In this document: one piece after another, positions 1-11,605 of the stretch
How positions within the stretch are numbered: the stretch's first letter is position 1
Layout of the letters: the number at the start of each line of letters is the position of its first letter
From: Linanthus parryae
Taxonomy: Eukaryota; Streptophyta; Magnoliopsida; Ericales; Polemoniaceae
DNA: 64,000 nucleotides
Assembly (NCBI GenBank): GCA_023055425.1
Contig: JALGPY010000003.1
Span: forward strand, 67,750,991 to 67,814,990
Reading direction: 5' to 3'
The notes under the pieces: generated by a model
Seen by the model: only the letters and a program-made list of their open reading frames with translations
Told to the model about the DNA's origin: nothing
Databases searched by the model: none
Position numbers and translations under genes: made by a program

Positions 1-559
1 ACAAAACAATTAAAATTGAAAACAAAATCCCTCAATTTAAATATTGCATTTTTGCCTTCTCGTTATCTAGACACTCTTCATGATCATGATTATCAAACTC
101 GTAGTGCCAAAGCAAGGCGACTTGATTTTTCATGCATATGTTGCGATGGCACAAAAAAGTAATGTGCAACTGTCTAGGTAAGAGGTTGGACGCAACGAGG
201 TGATTTTAATAAGATTAAAATCCTAGAGGCAAACAATTGGGATTATCTATGGGATGGATAAATAAGGAGTTATTTTCCCAATTGAACCAAGAGTTTCATA
301 AGGATGCAAATGGAATTGTTCCTACCTAAATAACCAATTTTGGGTGACTTGCCAAAGCAAGCTCAAAAGAAGTGAAATATGGACCTTGGCCCACTAGAAA
401 ATATAATGATATTTTTCGCATTAATATAGAGGGTTATTAATCCGAGAAAATTAGTAGGAGCTATGTTTAACAATTTAAGTCCTTGTTAAATATAGTCATA
501 CGTCACAATTTTTGCATAATTCCTTTTGTGTTTAATACCCATCGCATTAAACAAACAAA

Positions 560-905
560 ACTTGACTTCATGTCCTCAAAAGGACAAGCTGTCTAGAATC
601 TAATTTTAGACTGGTATAAAATTGAGAATTGTTCTCAAATAAAGGAAAAATGTTGTACATTGTAGAGCATAAAGTTCTCTTCCCACCGACTATCAAGACA
701 CACTAAAAGCCTAATGAAAGGAACATTAAACAATAGTTATTTTGATGTAACTTGCCTCATGTCAGCTGCCATGAACTCTGAGCTTCAGAAGCAAGATGAG
801 AAATATGGAGGTGTATGATATGATCATAAATTAAAAGAAGATCTTTCAAGGAGCGAGCTAGACATGAAAGGCTTAAAGTGTTGCTCCACTTTGCACTCTC
901 TTGCT
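560..905 (+). pseudogene. copia gag remnant (element A)
   Basis: The sequence aligns base for base, with many changes, to the start of gag in the - strand copy at 8009-8380: the stretch around 575-620 corresponds to that protein's segment containing EKDKLSGKNFLDWYRN. The nucleocapsid precursor would package element RNA. No open frame of useful length remains. Domain assignment rests only on similarity to the neighbouring copy. Confidence 0.6.
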
Positions 906-2029
906 TAGCACTCGTCATGATCAAGATGGAGTGAGTTCGGGCTTGCCAAAGCAAGGCGACTTAATTCATCAAGATTTAACGTGACGACACAAGCGAGTAA
1001 TGTGTGACTGCTGAAGCCAGAGGTGAAGCGCAACTAAGCTAATTCAATAGGGTTGAAGGCTTAGAGACTGGGTTATCTATGAAATAGATAGAGAATAAAT
1101 AATTATTCTCCCAAGTGGACCGAGAATTGCATTGGATGCAATTATAGTTTTTGTTCAAAGATGATTTACTCAATATGATTGATCGCTATACAAAGCACTC
1201 ATAAAGGGCTAAAGGTAAAACATCTTAATGGTTAGCAGAATGGGTAAGGGAAAAAATGTTTGCGCCGACCCCATGGGTATAAAAGCAAGCTTGTTTCTAG
1301 AACAAAGTTGCCTTAAAGTTCCCACAGGTGGTATGGAGGAAGAGAAACTGCCCAAAGTACCTGGAAGGAAATAATAAAGGAATTAAGAATTCCAATTAGG
1401 TATTTTTGTTATAGAAATCAATGTGTCTATCTCATCATCATGAGTATATGATACTATATGAGGGTCTCACATTTATAGTAATGTGGAAGATCTCAATAGA
1501 TATAGAAAATTGAATAAGGAAGAAATAAACCTACATGTGGGACAATGAAGCAAGGGGTTGCTAAACTAGCCGTAGGGAATTATTTATACCTTTTTGGAAT
1601 TATCCATGAATTAGAAAAATATGATATGTCACTACTTTGAGTAAGGATATTATCAGAGTTTCTTGTTTTGACAAGAAAAATCTTTTATTAAAATAATGGA
1701 CAAATGTTGTTCCATTTATTTTGATAATAATGTATTATTGTAATGCACTTTTGTCTAATTGGATTGTATATCCTTGATCATGATAATTTCATCTATAACA
1801 TTAATACCAAGAGGTTTGCATATAATGATATGAACCTCACTTATCTTTAGCATTATCATTTAGGCCACGTAAATAAGAGATACACATCTAGAACTCCATA
1901 TTGATGAATTTATGGAACTCATTTGATTATTGAATCATATGAGACATGTAAGACTTATTTATTAGGCAAATATATGATCTTTTGGGAAACATACATGTTG
2001 TTGTATGAAGTCCGCTAAGCACAAATACT

Positions 2030-3930
2030 AAAGGTGGGTTTCAGTACTTCATCATATTTACTGATGGGATCAGATAAATATGGATTTGTGTATCTTATGA
2101 AGAAACGAATCTGAATCCTTTGAAGAGTTCAAGGAATTCAAGAATGAAGTAGAAAGTTAGCTTGGCAAAAGTATCATGGCTCTACGATTGGATCGTGGAG
2201 GAGAATACTTGAGCCAATAGTTTGAAAATCTAAGGGAGTATGGGATGCGGTCTCAATCCACTCAACCTAGAACACCATTATGGAATGACGTGTAGGGATG
2301 TGTCAAACAGAACTTCAGGTTTACTTTTAGGGGGCCATATTCTAATTACAGCAAATTTCTCCCTTAACCTTGTTCCATATAAATTGATTATGAAAAACAC
2401 CATATGAGATATGGACTAGGAAGTGTCCTAGTATGTCATTCATAAAGAATTTGGGTTATGAAGTTTATGTAAATAGCTTACAGACAAACTTGAACCCAAG
2501 TCGGATAAATGTACTTTGTGGAATATCCTGAGGAAATAAAGGATATTATCTCTACACTGCAATCGAGAACAAATTGTTTGTTGCTCGAATCGCTGTATTT
2601 CTAGATAGAGATTGTCTCTAAAAGAAACAGTGGGAGGACAATATAACTTGAAGGAGTTCAAGAACCACAAACAGAACATTGATCTTTTTGATGGAACATA
2701 AGTATGATCACAAGGTGTTGTGGATAAACCTACTTAAGTAACATAAGGACTTCGTAGGCAAGGTGGGATATGTCAAGGAGCTAGAGAAATATGGATTTCT
2801 CATAACCCGACGATATATTGCTCATAGAGATGAGCCTACAACCTATGAAAAGACCACGAGTGGGCAATACACTAAGAAATGGCATGGAGCCATGAGATAC
2901 GATATGGAATCCATGTATTCCAACAAAGTATGGACTATGGTGGAACCACCTGAAAGGGTAGGACCCATAGTGGATTATGAGGAGTCCAACATGGATGGTA
3001 ATATGATTACTTTTAAGGAAAAATTGGTTTGAAAAGGGATTCTTGTGAGTATAGACTATGGTAAAATATTTTCCCCAATTGTGATGCTTAAATCCATTAG
3101 TATCTTGCTTGTAGCAATCTATCTATAGATTGAGTTAAGCTTCTCTGAGATGGAATCTTCGAATTAATGATGCAATCAAAGGAGCTTGGTTCCATCAAAA
3201 TTGAAGATAAGGCTTATGTTTACAAGAAGGTTAGTGGGAGCATTTTTGTATTTTTGGTCTTGTATGTAGAGACATACTACCCATTGGGAATAATGACTCT
3301 ACTCAGCAATCTGTTAAAGATTGGCTAGATAATTGATTTCCAATGATATACTTAGGCAAGATAATCTATATAGATCCATGGAGATAGATCAAAGTAGTTT
3401 TTAAGCCCAAGTCATGGTACATATATTGACAAGGTGTTTAAATGGTTCAACATGTATTACCCATGTCACATGGAATTAGTCTTTAGAAGAACTAATTTCC
3501 TTTCCAATTAGATTGAGAAAGGACCACATGAATGAGATTCACGAGATGCACCATGTTATGAACTATGCCAAATATGTCATATGGTATGACACAAAGATAC
3601 GAGTCAAATCCGGGTGACCGTCACTGGATAATTATCAAAGATTATCCTTAAAGTACTAGTGAAGAACTTATGATGAATTCTTGATTAATGGAGGATAGAA
3701 GGAGTTTACTGTAAGGGGTAACAGTGATGAGAACTTCTAATCTAACAAAGAAGATTTCAGACTATAGTCGAGTTTTATGTTTTACACTAGTGGGAGGGAC
3801 TGTGAGCTGGAAAGGTTCAGTTGCCAATTCTAACACAGAAGACTGAGTATGTTAATGCATAAGATGCACTTACTCAGAATATTCAATCTCAATCAAATTA
3901 TTGATAGAGGAGATGCGAATATTTGCAAAG
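2030..3930 (+). pseudogene. copia integrase-RT-RNase H remnant (element A)
   Basis: Integrase, reverse transcriptase and RNase H remnants of element A. The open segment 2763-3032 (89 codons) carries the start of the copia RT domain: the stretch KKWHGAMRYDMESMYSNKVW followed by TMVEPPERV matches the same position in the copy at 5628-6836 (KKWLEAMKSEMESMYTNQVW). Around 3258-3290 the RT active-site region (LVLYV...) can be found, but the two catalytic Asp codons are lost. Several stops and frame changes make it non-functional. Confidence 0.75.
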
Positions 3931-4040
3931 TACCAGCGCATGTGTCGCCTACCACGCACCTATGTAGCGTAAGCATGGAGGGCCGCACTAGATCAATAGA
4001 CATATGATGCAGCAGGTTGACTATAGTGCAAGTGGGAAAC

Positions 4041-5447
4041 TGTTGGAATTATGCCCTAGAGGCAATCAATTAATTGTGACAAATATGTGGATTAACGATT
4101 CATTATGTTATCGATATAGAGATATGTTAACATGAATGAAGTCCTTAGAATATAAGTGTTATATTATTCAATATTCCTAGTCAATTATAATGATTAACAT
4201 GAAAATCAACTATAGACTAGTATGGGGTTGGATTGATATGGAGATATCACGATCCAACACATGGGTATGCATTAGGAGTAATGACATACTGGATTGACCC
4301 ACGAGGAGAGGGCTACATTAGATTATGGTAAAGTCACAAGCGCTTCTCGTAGTGCTAATGGTATTGTAATCCTTAGACTTGAAGTCACTAGATACTCTAG
4401 TTGTTAAATATCATGCTTTGATATAACAAACGTTACACCGTAACTGGGTAACTATAAAGGTAGTTATCGGGCATGGTAGGAAGCAAGCTTAGAGATCGTA
4501 GTGACGTAGACAGGATTTGTCCCTCCCACATAATGTGAGTAAATATCCATGGGCCACTCGAGGGATGGTGCTTATAGAATGTCTTGCCAGGCTCAGATAA
4601 ATCAATATGGTGATATTGATATTATCTGCACGGATAAGCACATTCCCAGGATCCAGAAACTATGGATTGGATATACGAGTGTGACTAATATGTCTCATGT
4701 CCAATCCGGATATGGAGACAAAGGGATAACACAATACATGAACATTAGGCACAAGGTTCGTCGGATGACTATTTCTATTAGTTGGGTAGCGTGGATGTCT
4801 TGCTAGAGGCCGCTCCATGTTAGTACTAGTTACTACCAACTAAGTAGAAACCTATGGGGTCACACTCCCTATGGATTAGACCGGACATGGGAATTAATTA
4901 ATATGATTAATTAATTAGAAGGATCAATATGCAACTAATTGCAAACTTAGTAGGACTAATTTGCAAGTTGGACTAACATGATTAGGATATGGGCTTTTAT
5001 GCAGTCAACAAGGAGTTGTTAGACTATATAAAGGACACTCCTAGATTCCTTCCCACACTAATTCTCATAGCACATTGAGTGGGAGAGAAAAGCAAGGAGA
5101 GAGAGCAAATCCCTAAGGGGCCGAACCCCCTTGGGACTGCCCCTACCCCGTCGGCCACAAAGAGGGCCGAACCCCTCTTTGGTGTTCCTTGTATGATCTT
5201 CTTCTTCTGCTTCCATCAATTCCTAGCTAGTAAAAGGTGTTGGAAACCCGGTTTCAATCCTAGGAGTGGACTATCCGTAGAGACGTAAACACTATTTCAC
5301 GTGTGAAGTAATCACAGGAGAACCCAAAGGTATGTAGATACTTTATTCCCTCACTATCGTTATGTAGTCTCTTCGTGTGATCCTTGGTGGGATTTGAGCA
5401 GGATTAATTTTGTTATTCCGCTATATAACCTGCATCAAAACCCAACA
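4041..5447 (+). repeat. 3' LTR of copia element A
   Basis: The LTR starts TGTTGGAATT and ends CCCAACA, a TG...CA repeat with short inverted ends, about 1407 bp. The same LTR recurs at 11606-13023 (+), 10050-10449 with 13366-14523 (-), 47541-48949 (-) and 51624-52052 (-, partial). A TATA box, TATATAAA, lies at 5025-5032, followed about 55 bp on by a GA-rich tract. Directly after base 5447 the sequence switches into the RT region of a copy in the opposite orientation. Confidence 0.9.
5025..5032 (+). promoter_or_regulatory. LTR TATA box
   Basis: TATATAAA in the LTR, about 420 bp before its 3' end. The same box is kept in the solo LTR at 12604-12611 and, on the - strand, at 47943-47950. The GA-rich tract downstream is also kept, so both probably belong to the LTR promoter and RNA leader (inference). 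Confidence 0.6.
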
Positions 5448-6836
5448 CAAATACAAGACCAGAAACACAACAGAGCTCCCACTAACCTTCTTGTAAACAC
5501 ATGGCTCATCTTCGTTCTTAATGAAGCCAAGCTCTTTGACCGCGTTATCAAAATGTCGACTCCAACTCCTAGAAGCTTGCTTTAATCCATAAATGGATCA
5601 TTGTAGCTTACATAATTTATTGGCATTTTATGGATCCTCAAAACCCTCCGGTTGTGTCATGTACACATCCTCGAGGAGGTTCCCATACAGAAACGCTGTT
5701 TTAACATCCATCTGCCAAATACCAAGGTCATAGTAAGCTGCAATAGCAAGTAGAATCCAAATGTATTTAGTCATGGCAGCTGGTGAAAAAGTTTCATCAT
5801 AGTCAATACCATGAATTTGTCTATAACCTTTAGCCACCAATCGCCCTTTGTATGCAACTACTTTTCCATCCATGTCGGTCTTCTTCTTGAAGACCCACTT
5901 GCACCCTTTGGGCCGAACCCCATCGGGTGGCTCCACCAAAGTCCATACTTGATTGGTGTACATGGATTCCATTTCGGATTTCATGGCTTCAAGCCACTTC
6001 TTTGCGTCTGGCCCTTCCATGGCCTCCCCGTAGGTGGCAGGCTCATCATCCATGAGTGGTACGTCATCGAGTTCTGTCACGAGAAGTCCATACCTCTCTG
6101 GCTCATGACGTACCCTGCTCGACCTACAGAGTTCCTGTTTTACCTGAACAGGTTCCTCCACAAACGTTTGTGGTTCCAGCTCATGTTCCATCATTGGATT
6201 AGTGTTTTGTGGTTCTTGAATTTCTTCAAGTTCTACAGTCCTCCCACTAGCTTCTTTAGAAACGAACTCTCTTTCTAGAAACACGCCGGTCCGAGCTACA
6301 AACACTTTTTTCTCGGTTGGATTGTAGATATAATATCCTTTTGTTTCCTTATGATATCCCACAAACTTACACTTATCCGCTTTGGGTCCGAGTTTGTCTG
6401 TCTGTAAACGTTTTACATAGACATCACAACCCCAAATCTTCATAAACGACACTATGGGACGCTTCCCAGTCCATATCTCATATGGTGTTTCCATGACTGA
6501 TTTGGACGGAACACGGTTAATGGTAAAAGCTCCAATCAATAGAGCATGTCCCCAAAATGATATCGGGATATCCGTTTGACATATCATAGATCGAACCATG
6601 TCTAGTAGGATTCGATTCCTCCTATCGGACACGCCATTCCATTGTGGCGTTCCGGGTGGAGTGAGGTTGGATACTATCCCACACTCTCTATGATATTCGT
6701 CAAACTCTTGGCTCAAGTATTCTCCTCCACGATCCGATCGTAGAGCTTCAATGCTTTTGCCAAGTTGCTTCTCTACTTCATTCTTGAACTCTTTGAACAA
6801 TTCAAAGGACTCGAATTTGGCATTCATAAGGTACAC
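5448..6836 (-). pseudogene. copia integrase core and RT N-terminal part (element B)
   Basis: The reading frame 6836-5628 encodes about 402 residues. First comes the integrase end, with SDRGGEYLS as the second catalytic Asp region and PQWNGVSDRR as the third. In that third motif the family's catalytic Glu (GVSERR, intact in the copy near 50565) is Asp. A low-complexity linker rich in Glu follows, then RT from about residue 265 with CKWVFKKK, LVAKGYRQIHGIDY, ETFSP and MDVKTAFLYGNL. The YVDD box would come later and is removed by the junction at 5448. The stop at its upstream end is in frame with the next segment (6837-7250), so one nonsense codon splits them. Function when intact: cDNA synthesis and insertion. 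The copy is inactive. Confidence 0.85.
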
Positions 6837-7250
6837 TTATCCATATCTAATGAAGTCATAAGTAAAAGTAATGAAGTAGGTGTAACTGCCCCTAGAAGGC
6901 GTGGGAAATGGTCCACACACATCAGTATGTATGAGTGCCGGTAACTCACTAGTCCTCTCACATTTCTTATTGAAAGGGGACTTTTTCATTTTTCCCAACA
7001 AACAAGACTCACATGTCTCATATGGTTCCAAATCAAATGATTCTAGGAATCTATCCTTATGGAGCATAGATATGCGTTTCTCATTTATATGGCCTAAACG
7101 ACAGTGCCAAAGATAAGTAGGATCTAAATCATTAGTTTTAATCATTTTGGTATTTATGTTATAGATGTCATTATTTACATCAAGGACACACAATCCATTA
7201 GACAAATGCACACTGGAATAGTGCATACTATCAAATAAATGGAGCAACAA
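6837..7250 (-). pseudogene. copia GAG-pre-integrase and integrase N-terminus (element B)
   Basis: This 137-codon piece has WHCRLGHINEKR and CESCLLGKMKKSPF, which are the His/Cys zinc-binding elements of the integrase N-terminal domain. ALIHTDVCGPF carries the first catalytic Asp of the DDE core. The end DFIRYG is followed by a stop in frame with the rest of the integrase. A frameshift separates it from the protease segment at 7258-7668. Strong family match. Confidence 0.85.
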
Positions 7251-7257
7251 TTGTCCT

Positions 7258-7668
7258 TTATTGAAATATAAAACCTTTCTTGTCCAAACAAGAAATAGAA
7301 ATAACGTGTCTGCTCATAGCAGGCACATAATAGCAATTGTCTAATTCTAAAATAAGCCTTGAAGGCAGAGATAAATCATACACGCCTATGGCTAATGCAG
7401 CAACTCTTGCTCCATTCCCGACGTGCAAGTCTATCTCCCCTTTAGCCAATATTCTACTTCTTTTCAAATCCTGCACATTTCGACAAATGTGAGATCCACA
7501 TCCAGTATCCAATACCCAATAAGAAGAAATAGAAAGATTGATATCCACAACATAAATACCTGGTGGCGGTGAAATCACTATTCCAAGCTTTTTATCCTCC
7601 AAATATTTAGGGATATTCCTCCTCCAGTGTCCCGGCTGGCTATAGGAGTGACAATCACCCTTAGCCAC
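7258..7668 (-). pseudogene. copia zinc knuckle and aspartic protease (element B)
   Basis: The segment begins with a damaged nucleocapsid knuckle (CHSYSQPGHWRRNIPKYL, which lacks the second and last Cys of CCHC). The retroviral-type aspartic protease follows: WVLDTGCGSHIC, where the D-T/S-G active-site triad is intact, and then the VISISCLDKKGF region. Such proteases cut the Gag-Pol polyprotein. It is cut off from gag and integrase by frame changes. Confidence 0.8.
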
Positions 7669-7765
7669 GCCCCAGTAGGTTTTAAGGCTTCCTTGGATTC
7701 TGAAACCTTCTTGCGCTTTCCTTTGGAGGTACAGACAAATCCCTTGCCCTTACTCTTACTGACCA

Positions 7766-8380
7766 TCAGTATTGCTTTGCCTTTGCCTTTATTGATGCTT
7801 TGTTCAGCTGTCTTAGCATGCTCAGCAAGTCTGGAAGAGCTTTGTTGATCTCATTCGTGCTATAGTTCATGATGAACTGATTATAGCTATCAGGCAATGA
7901 TTTCAAGATGAGATCTGTTGCAAACTCTTGACCGAATGGGAAGCCTAACCTCTCGATATTCTCTATGTATCCAATCATATGGAGTACATGAGGCCCGAAT
8001 GGGTTTCCTTATGCGAGATTGCTTTTGAACAGCGCTTTGGACACTTCATACCGCTCATGCCTTGCCTGTTCCAAGTGTTCGATCACATCGTAAGCTTCCA
8101 TGTTCTCGTGTTGCTTCTGAAGCTCAGTGGTCATGGTGCAAATCATGAGACAAGTCACATCATTACAATCGTCCACATGTTTCTGATGTGCTCTCACGAC
8201 AGCTAGAACGGTGTCATCCTGGGGTAGGTCTGGTATAGGATTGTCTAAGACGTACAGTTTCCTTTCTTGCTTAAGGACGATCCTTAAGTTTCTGTACCAG
8301 TCAAGGAAATTTTTTCCAGACAACTTGTCCTTTTCAAGGACAGATCGCAGGGATGAAGTCAATGCATGATTGTTTGCCAT
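7766..8380 (-). pseudogene. copia gag (element B)
   Basis: Gag of the UBN2 type in one frame with a single internal stop near 8006. The upstream part (8380-8009, 123 codons, ATG at 8380) has SSLRSVLEKDKLSGKNFLDW and LRIVLKQERKLYVLD. The downstream part (7978-7766) has GYIENIERLGFPFGQEF and LPDSYNQFIMNY. The basic linker KSKGKGFVCTSKGKRKK continues in the next frame at 7578-7766. When intact, it would form virus-like particles around element RNA in the cytoplasm. Confidence 0.85.
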
Positions 8381-10035
8381 TGGAATTCTACAAAACGAGA
8401 AATATGCAATTTTAGTACTTTGAAAAATTTAACTATATTCAACAATGGCTAGATCATTAAATATAGCTCCCACTATTTTTCTCGGATTAATACCCCTCAC
8501 CATTAATGCGGAAAGTATCATATATATATTTTCTAGTGAGTCCAAGATCCCTTTTTCACTTTTTCTTGAGCTTGCTTTTGCAAGTCACCCCAGAATAGGT
8601 TATTTAGGTAAGAAACCTTCCAATTGCATCCCATGCAAATCTTGGTCCAATTATGTGAATAACCCTTTATTCGTTATCTAATCTATAGATAACACCTAAT
8701 TGCCATGCCTCTAGGCTCATCAATCCAATTGATCTAGCCCAGTTGCGTTCATCCTCTTACTCAACAATACACATTACTTGCTTGTGCCGCCGCAACACCA
8801 AGATGAATTAAAATGGCCTTGCATTGGCAAGGCTGATTTTTAAATGGACCTTGATCATGAAGGGTGTTTAGGTAAGATAAGGCAAAACGCAATATTTCCA
8901 ATGAGGGATTTAATTGTCATTATCTTATTGTTTGGTTGATCCAATCAACATAATCTAATTATTTGGATTCGGCAATCCACAATAAAAGACCTTCATTGTT
9001 GATTATTATCTTGTTAAAGTTTTGCTTGTATCATCCATACACACAAAAATAAATAACAAAACATAAATAATAAACATTCACAAAAGAAAATAACGTGGCA
9101 TGGATATGGACCCTAGACTAAGATATTACCAAGCCGATGATAATATCTATATGCCCTGAAGTGACAAGCTCATCTCCATGTGCTCCACCAAAGCCGCGCG
9201 CCTAGGATGGGAGTCCTCATCGTCTTTGTGGCTTCATGGTCCTCCGGTCTTCTTCTCCATGCTCTTTGCTATTATCTAATAAATCTAATTCTAGCCTAGC
9301 ATCTAGAATAAATAAATAAATAAAACCTCACATGTCGATAAGATAATCAGCTCGCATGCCGTAAAACCTAATTAACTTTTACATTAATCTGATCAGCTCG
9401 CATGGCGTAAACCAAACCACAAAATAACACAAACATCCACAACCTAGGCCATATCCATCCACCATGCAACAAAGCACATAATACAGTTAAAACCAATTTT
9501 AACGCGCTTATTAAATTTTATTTGAAATTAGGCAACTTGGGTCAAAACAATCCAAGGGATCTACCATCGAACATGGCCAAACCAACCCAAGGACCAAGGC
9601 AAGGCCTTGGGGCTGTCGGCCGAGCCTCACGCGCGGCCAAGCTGTACGCTAGGCCAGCGCAGCCCCTTGGCCGTGCCCTAGCTTGGGCGGCAAGGCAAGG
9701 GGGGTGGTCCTTTAGGGGGCAGAACCTCCATATGGAATTGTTTCCAAAACAATTCATTGCCTTGTTGCCCAAGCTTAGTTGTTTCCGAATTTGAAAAACC
9801 CCTTTTTCAGACTTGTTCCCGAACCCTAGCTCATAGATCCAAAATTATTCACATCCTATGTGATCAAACCCACTAATCTTCATATCCAATGTTAAATTAG
9901 ATCTTGTTTGTCTTGAATCAAATTCAATTTGCATCTAATATGCAAATCAATTTCAGTTTTCGCGTAAAATTAACAATACGGTGTATAAACTGAAACACTG
10001 TAACACATAAGATCATGTTATGCCCTACGACCTGT
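8381..10035 (-). other. untranslated leader of copia element B
   Basis: About 1.65 kb lies between the PBS and the gag start. The region around 8800-8960, read on the - strand, matches the first ~240 bp of the window, so both are the same leader. An ORF of 90 codons at 9522-9794 shows no recognisable domain and its frame is not kept elsewhere. I see no gene here. Confidence 0.7.
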
Positions 10036-10048
10036 GGCTCTGATACCA
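10036..10048 (-). promoter_or_regulatory. primer-binding site for tRNA-iMet (element B)
   Basis: On the - strand it reads TGGTATCAGAGCC, the usual plant copia site complementary to the 3' end of initiator methionine tRNA. It starts one base after the LTR end (10050 on + is the outermost LTR base). All 13 positions match the usual form, and this fixes the strand and LTR boundary. Confidence 0.92.
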
Positions 10049-10049
10049 C

Positions 10050-10449
10050 TGTAGGGTTTTGATGCAGGTTATGCAGCGAATAAAAAAAATTAATCCTGCT
10101 CAAATCTCTCCAAGGATCACAGGCAAGCAATCATAACAAGATAAAGGTTAAAATGGGTGTGTACCTTTGTTTGGGAGATCACATGAAGAATAGTGTCTGC
10201 GTCTCTACGAATATCCACACCATGGATCTTTGATTGGATTCCTTCTCACCGCGATGTGCTAGCAACGGAAGAAGGAGGAAGAGATCACACAAAACGGAGC
10301 ACCAAGCTGGCGCCTATGGAGGCCGACCGCCAGGGGGGTGGGGACGGGTAAGGAGGCTCCGGCCTTCTTTCTTTCTCTCTCTCTCTCTTGCTTTCTTATG
10401 TTCTCTCAATAATGACTTGTGTTAAGAAAATAACAAGCTAGATTCCTTA
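10050..10449 (-). repeat. 5' LTR of copia element B, part 1 (interrupted)
   Basis: The LTR end next to the PBS, starting TGTAGGGTTTTG on the + strand. It is collinear with 47541 to about 47942 of the LTR of element D: the same CT-rich microsatellite (about 10371-10392), the same ATAATGACTT segment and AACAAGCTAGA. Similarity stops near 10449 and resumes at 13366, so an insertion of about 2.9 kb splits this LTR. Confidence 0.85.
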
Positions 10450-11605
10450 ACGAAAGTGTGTAATGTAGGTGTAAACAGGTATATAAATACTCTAGAAGGA
10501 GGGGGGGGGGTGAATAGAGTATCCTAGCTTTTGACAAAAGACAAGTTTTTGAAACATAAGTAAAGAAAACTGTTGATATCTCAAAGATTTGAAAAGGATT
10601 TGAGAAGCTTGAAGATATAGCAGAGTATAGAGGCTCCAAAGATTTGAGACTTGGAAAGCTCAAAAGCTTTGAAACTTCCATTATAAACTGAAAGTAAAAT
10701 GCAGTACACAGAGATTTTACAGAATTCAGTCACAATTGGACTTAGTCTCTGCCTGAGGGATCTAATCCCTCCAGGATTCAAACACATTTTCTTATTAATC
10801 ACCCAAAGTTAGCCCTAGATCTCAAGCCTAAGTGAGCTACCTTAAAGTTATACAACTTGTGGTTCTCAACCTATCTCGTTACTGGCTACAACCTGTTGAA
10901 ACAATAAGAACCTCTTGTTGTTCACTTGAAGAACCAAACTACTAAGTTTAGTGAGGTTTCAGAAATGAAGAATAGATGATACAATTATGTACAATAAGAA
11001 GAACTCAGAGTAGATAAGCTGTTTAAGTCTGGAAGAGTTCTTCTGAGTTTGAATGATCTTCAGTCTGCCGGAGAGTTGAATTCCTGAATGATTTGAAGAG
11101 CTGTATTAACTTGATCTTCCCAGTATGTTGCTCTCTCCAAAATCACGATTCTTTCTCTATTTCTAACTCTATGCAATTCAAATTTAAAGTGCTGATCTCA
11201 CTGTGCAACTAACTTGAGAAATACCGATGCTACTGCTGCTGCCAATGATGCTACCGTATCTCCTTTCAGATAAGCTCCAATCAACAACTCTATTTGAATG
11301 AATTTCTGACTTGTTTTATGGACGTTGGAGCGCCCAACAAACCTGCATATACTTAGCAACAAGATCAACCAAATAGCAATACAATCTAGCAATAAGATCT
11401 GCTTAAAAATAGTAGCTATCAGTTCATTAGGAACCTGGGCTAGAATTGTCTGTTGACAGTTCTGAGCTAATAAATACATTCAGCCACATGAATGTATCAA
11501 GTAGCAAATATTGAACACACAATAATAGACAATAATCAGCTTATATCAAGTTCTAAGTCTCACAGAATCCACCTGCATACAGGAAAAATAATTGGATGAA
11601 CTTAG
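10450..11605 (-). repeat. Sirevirus-like LTR inserted in element B's LTR, part 1
   Basis: Read on the - strand, this matches the layout of the LTRs at 19672-20891 and 28245-29421. Shared parts are the run before TACTCTAGAAGG (10486 onward), the ACAACTTGTGGTTCTCAACC stretch (about 10846) and the GTTCACTTGAAGAAC stretch (about 10920). Similarity is moderate, so it is a related subfamily. Degenerate palindromes with an AAGCTTT core replace the CAAGGCCTTG of the other family. No target duplication could be found at its outer ends. The ORFs in it are not domain-like. Confidence 0.65.

Larger units (their letters stand above)
1..4040 (+). mobile_element. Ty1/copia element A, internal region, decayed, 5' end outside window
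   Basis: This is the internal part of a + strand copia retrotransposon. Its 5' LTR lies beyond the window edge and its 3' LTR begins at 4041. Order by comparison with the better copy at 5448-10049: leader (1-560), gag start (about 560-905), a second stretch of leader-like sequence (908-1190), gag end and protease (about 1195-1680), GAG-pre-integrase (about 1690-2030), integrase (2030-2650), RT (2760-3430), RNase H (about 3600-3930). Many stops and indels interrupt every domain; the longest open piece is 89 codons. A purine-rich tract (about 4028-4040) just before the LTR is the polypurine tract. It is not autonomous. Confidence 0.85.
5448..10049 (-). mobile_element. Ty1/copia element B, internal region, truncated at RT by element A
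   Basis: Second copy of the same family, on the - strand. From 5' to 3' (high to low coordinate): PBS (10036-10048), a leader of about 1650 bp, gag (8380 to 7766), zinc-knuckle and linker region, protease (7668-7258), GAG-pre-integrase (7250-6837), integrase and RT (6836 to about 5448). It stops at 5448, exactly where the LTR of element A ends, so element A appears to have inserted into it. The missing RT end, RNase H and 3' LTR would lie left of the window. Frames are broken by a few stops and shifts, far fewer than in element A. Confidence 0.85.

Noticed and set aside
9522..9794. 90-codon ORF in the leader of element B, with a 76-codon ORF on the other strand
   Set aside because: No domain; both strands are open only because of a GC-rich patch; it lies in the untranslated leader.
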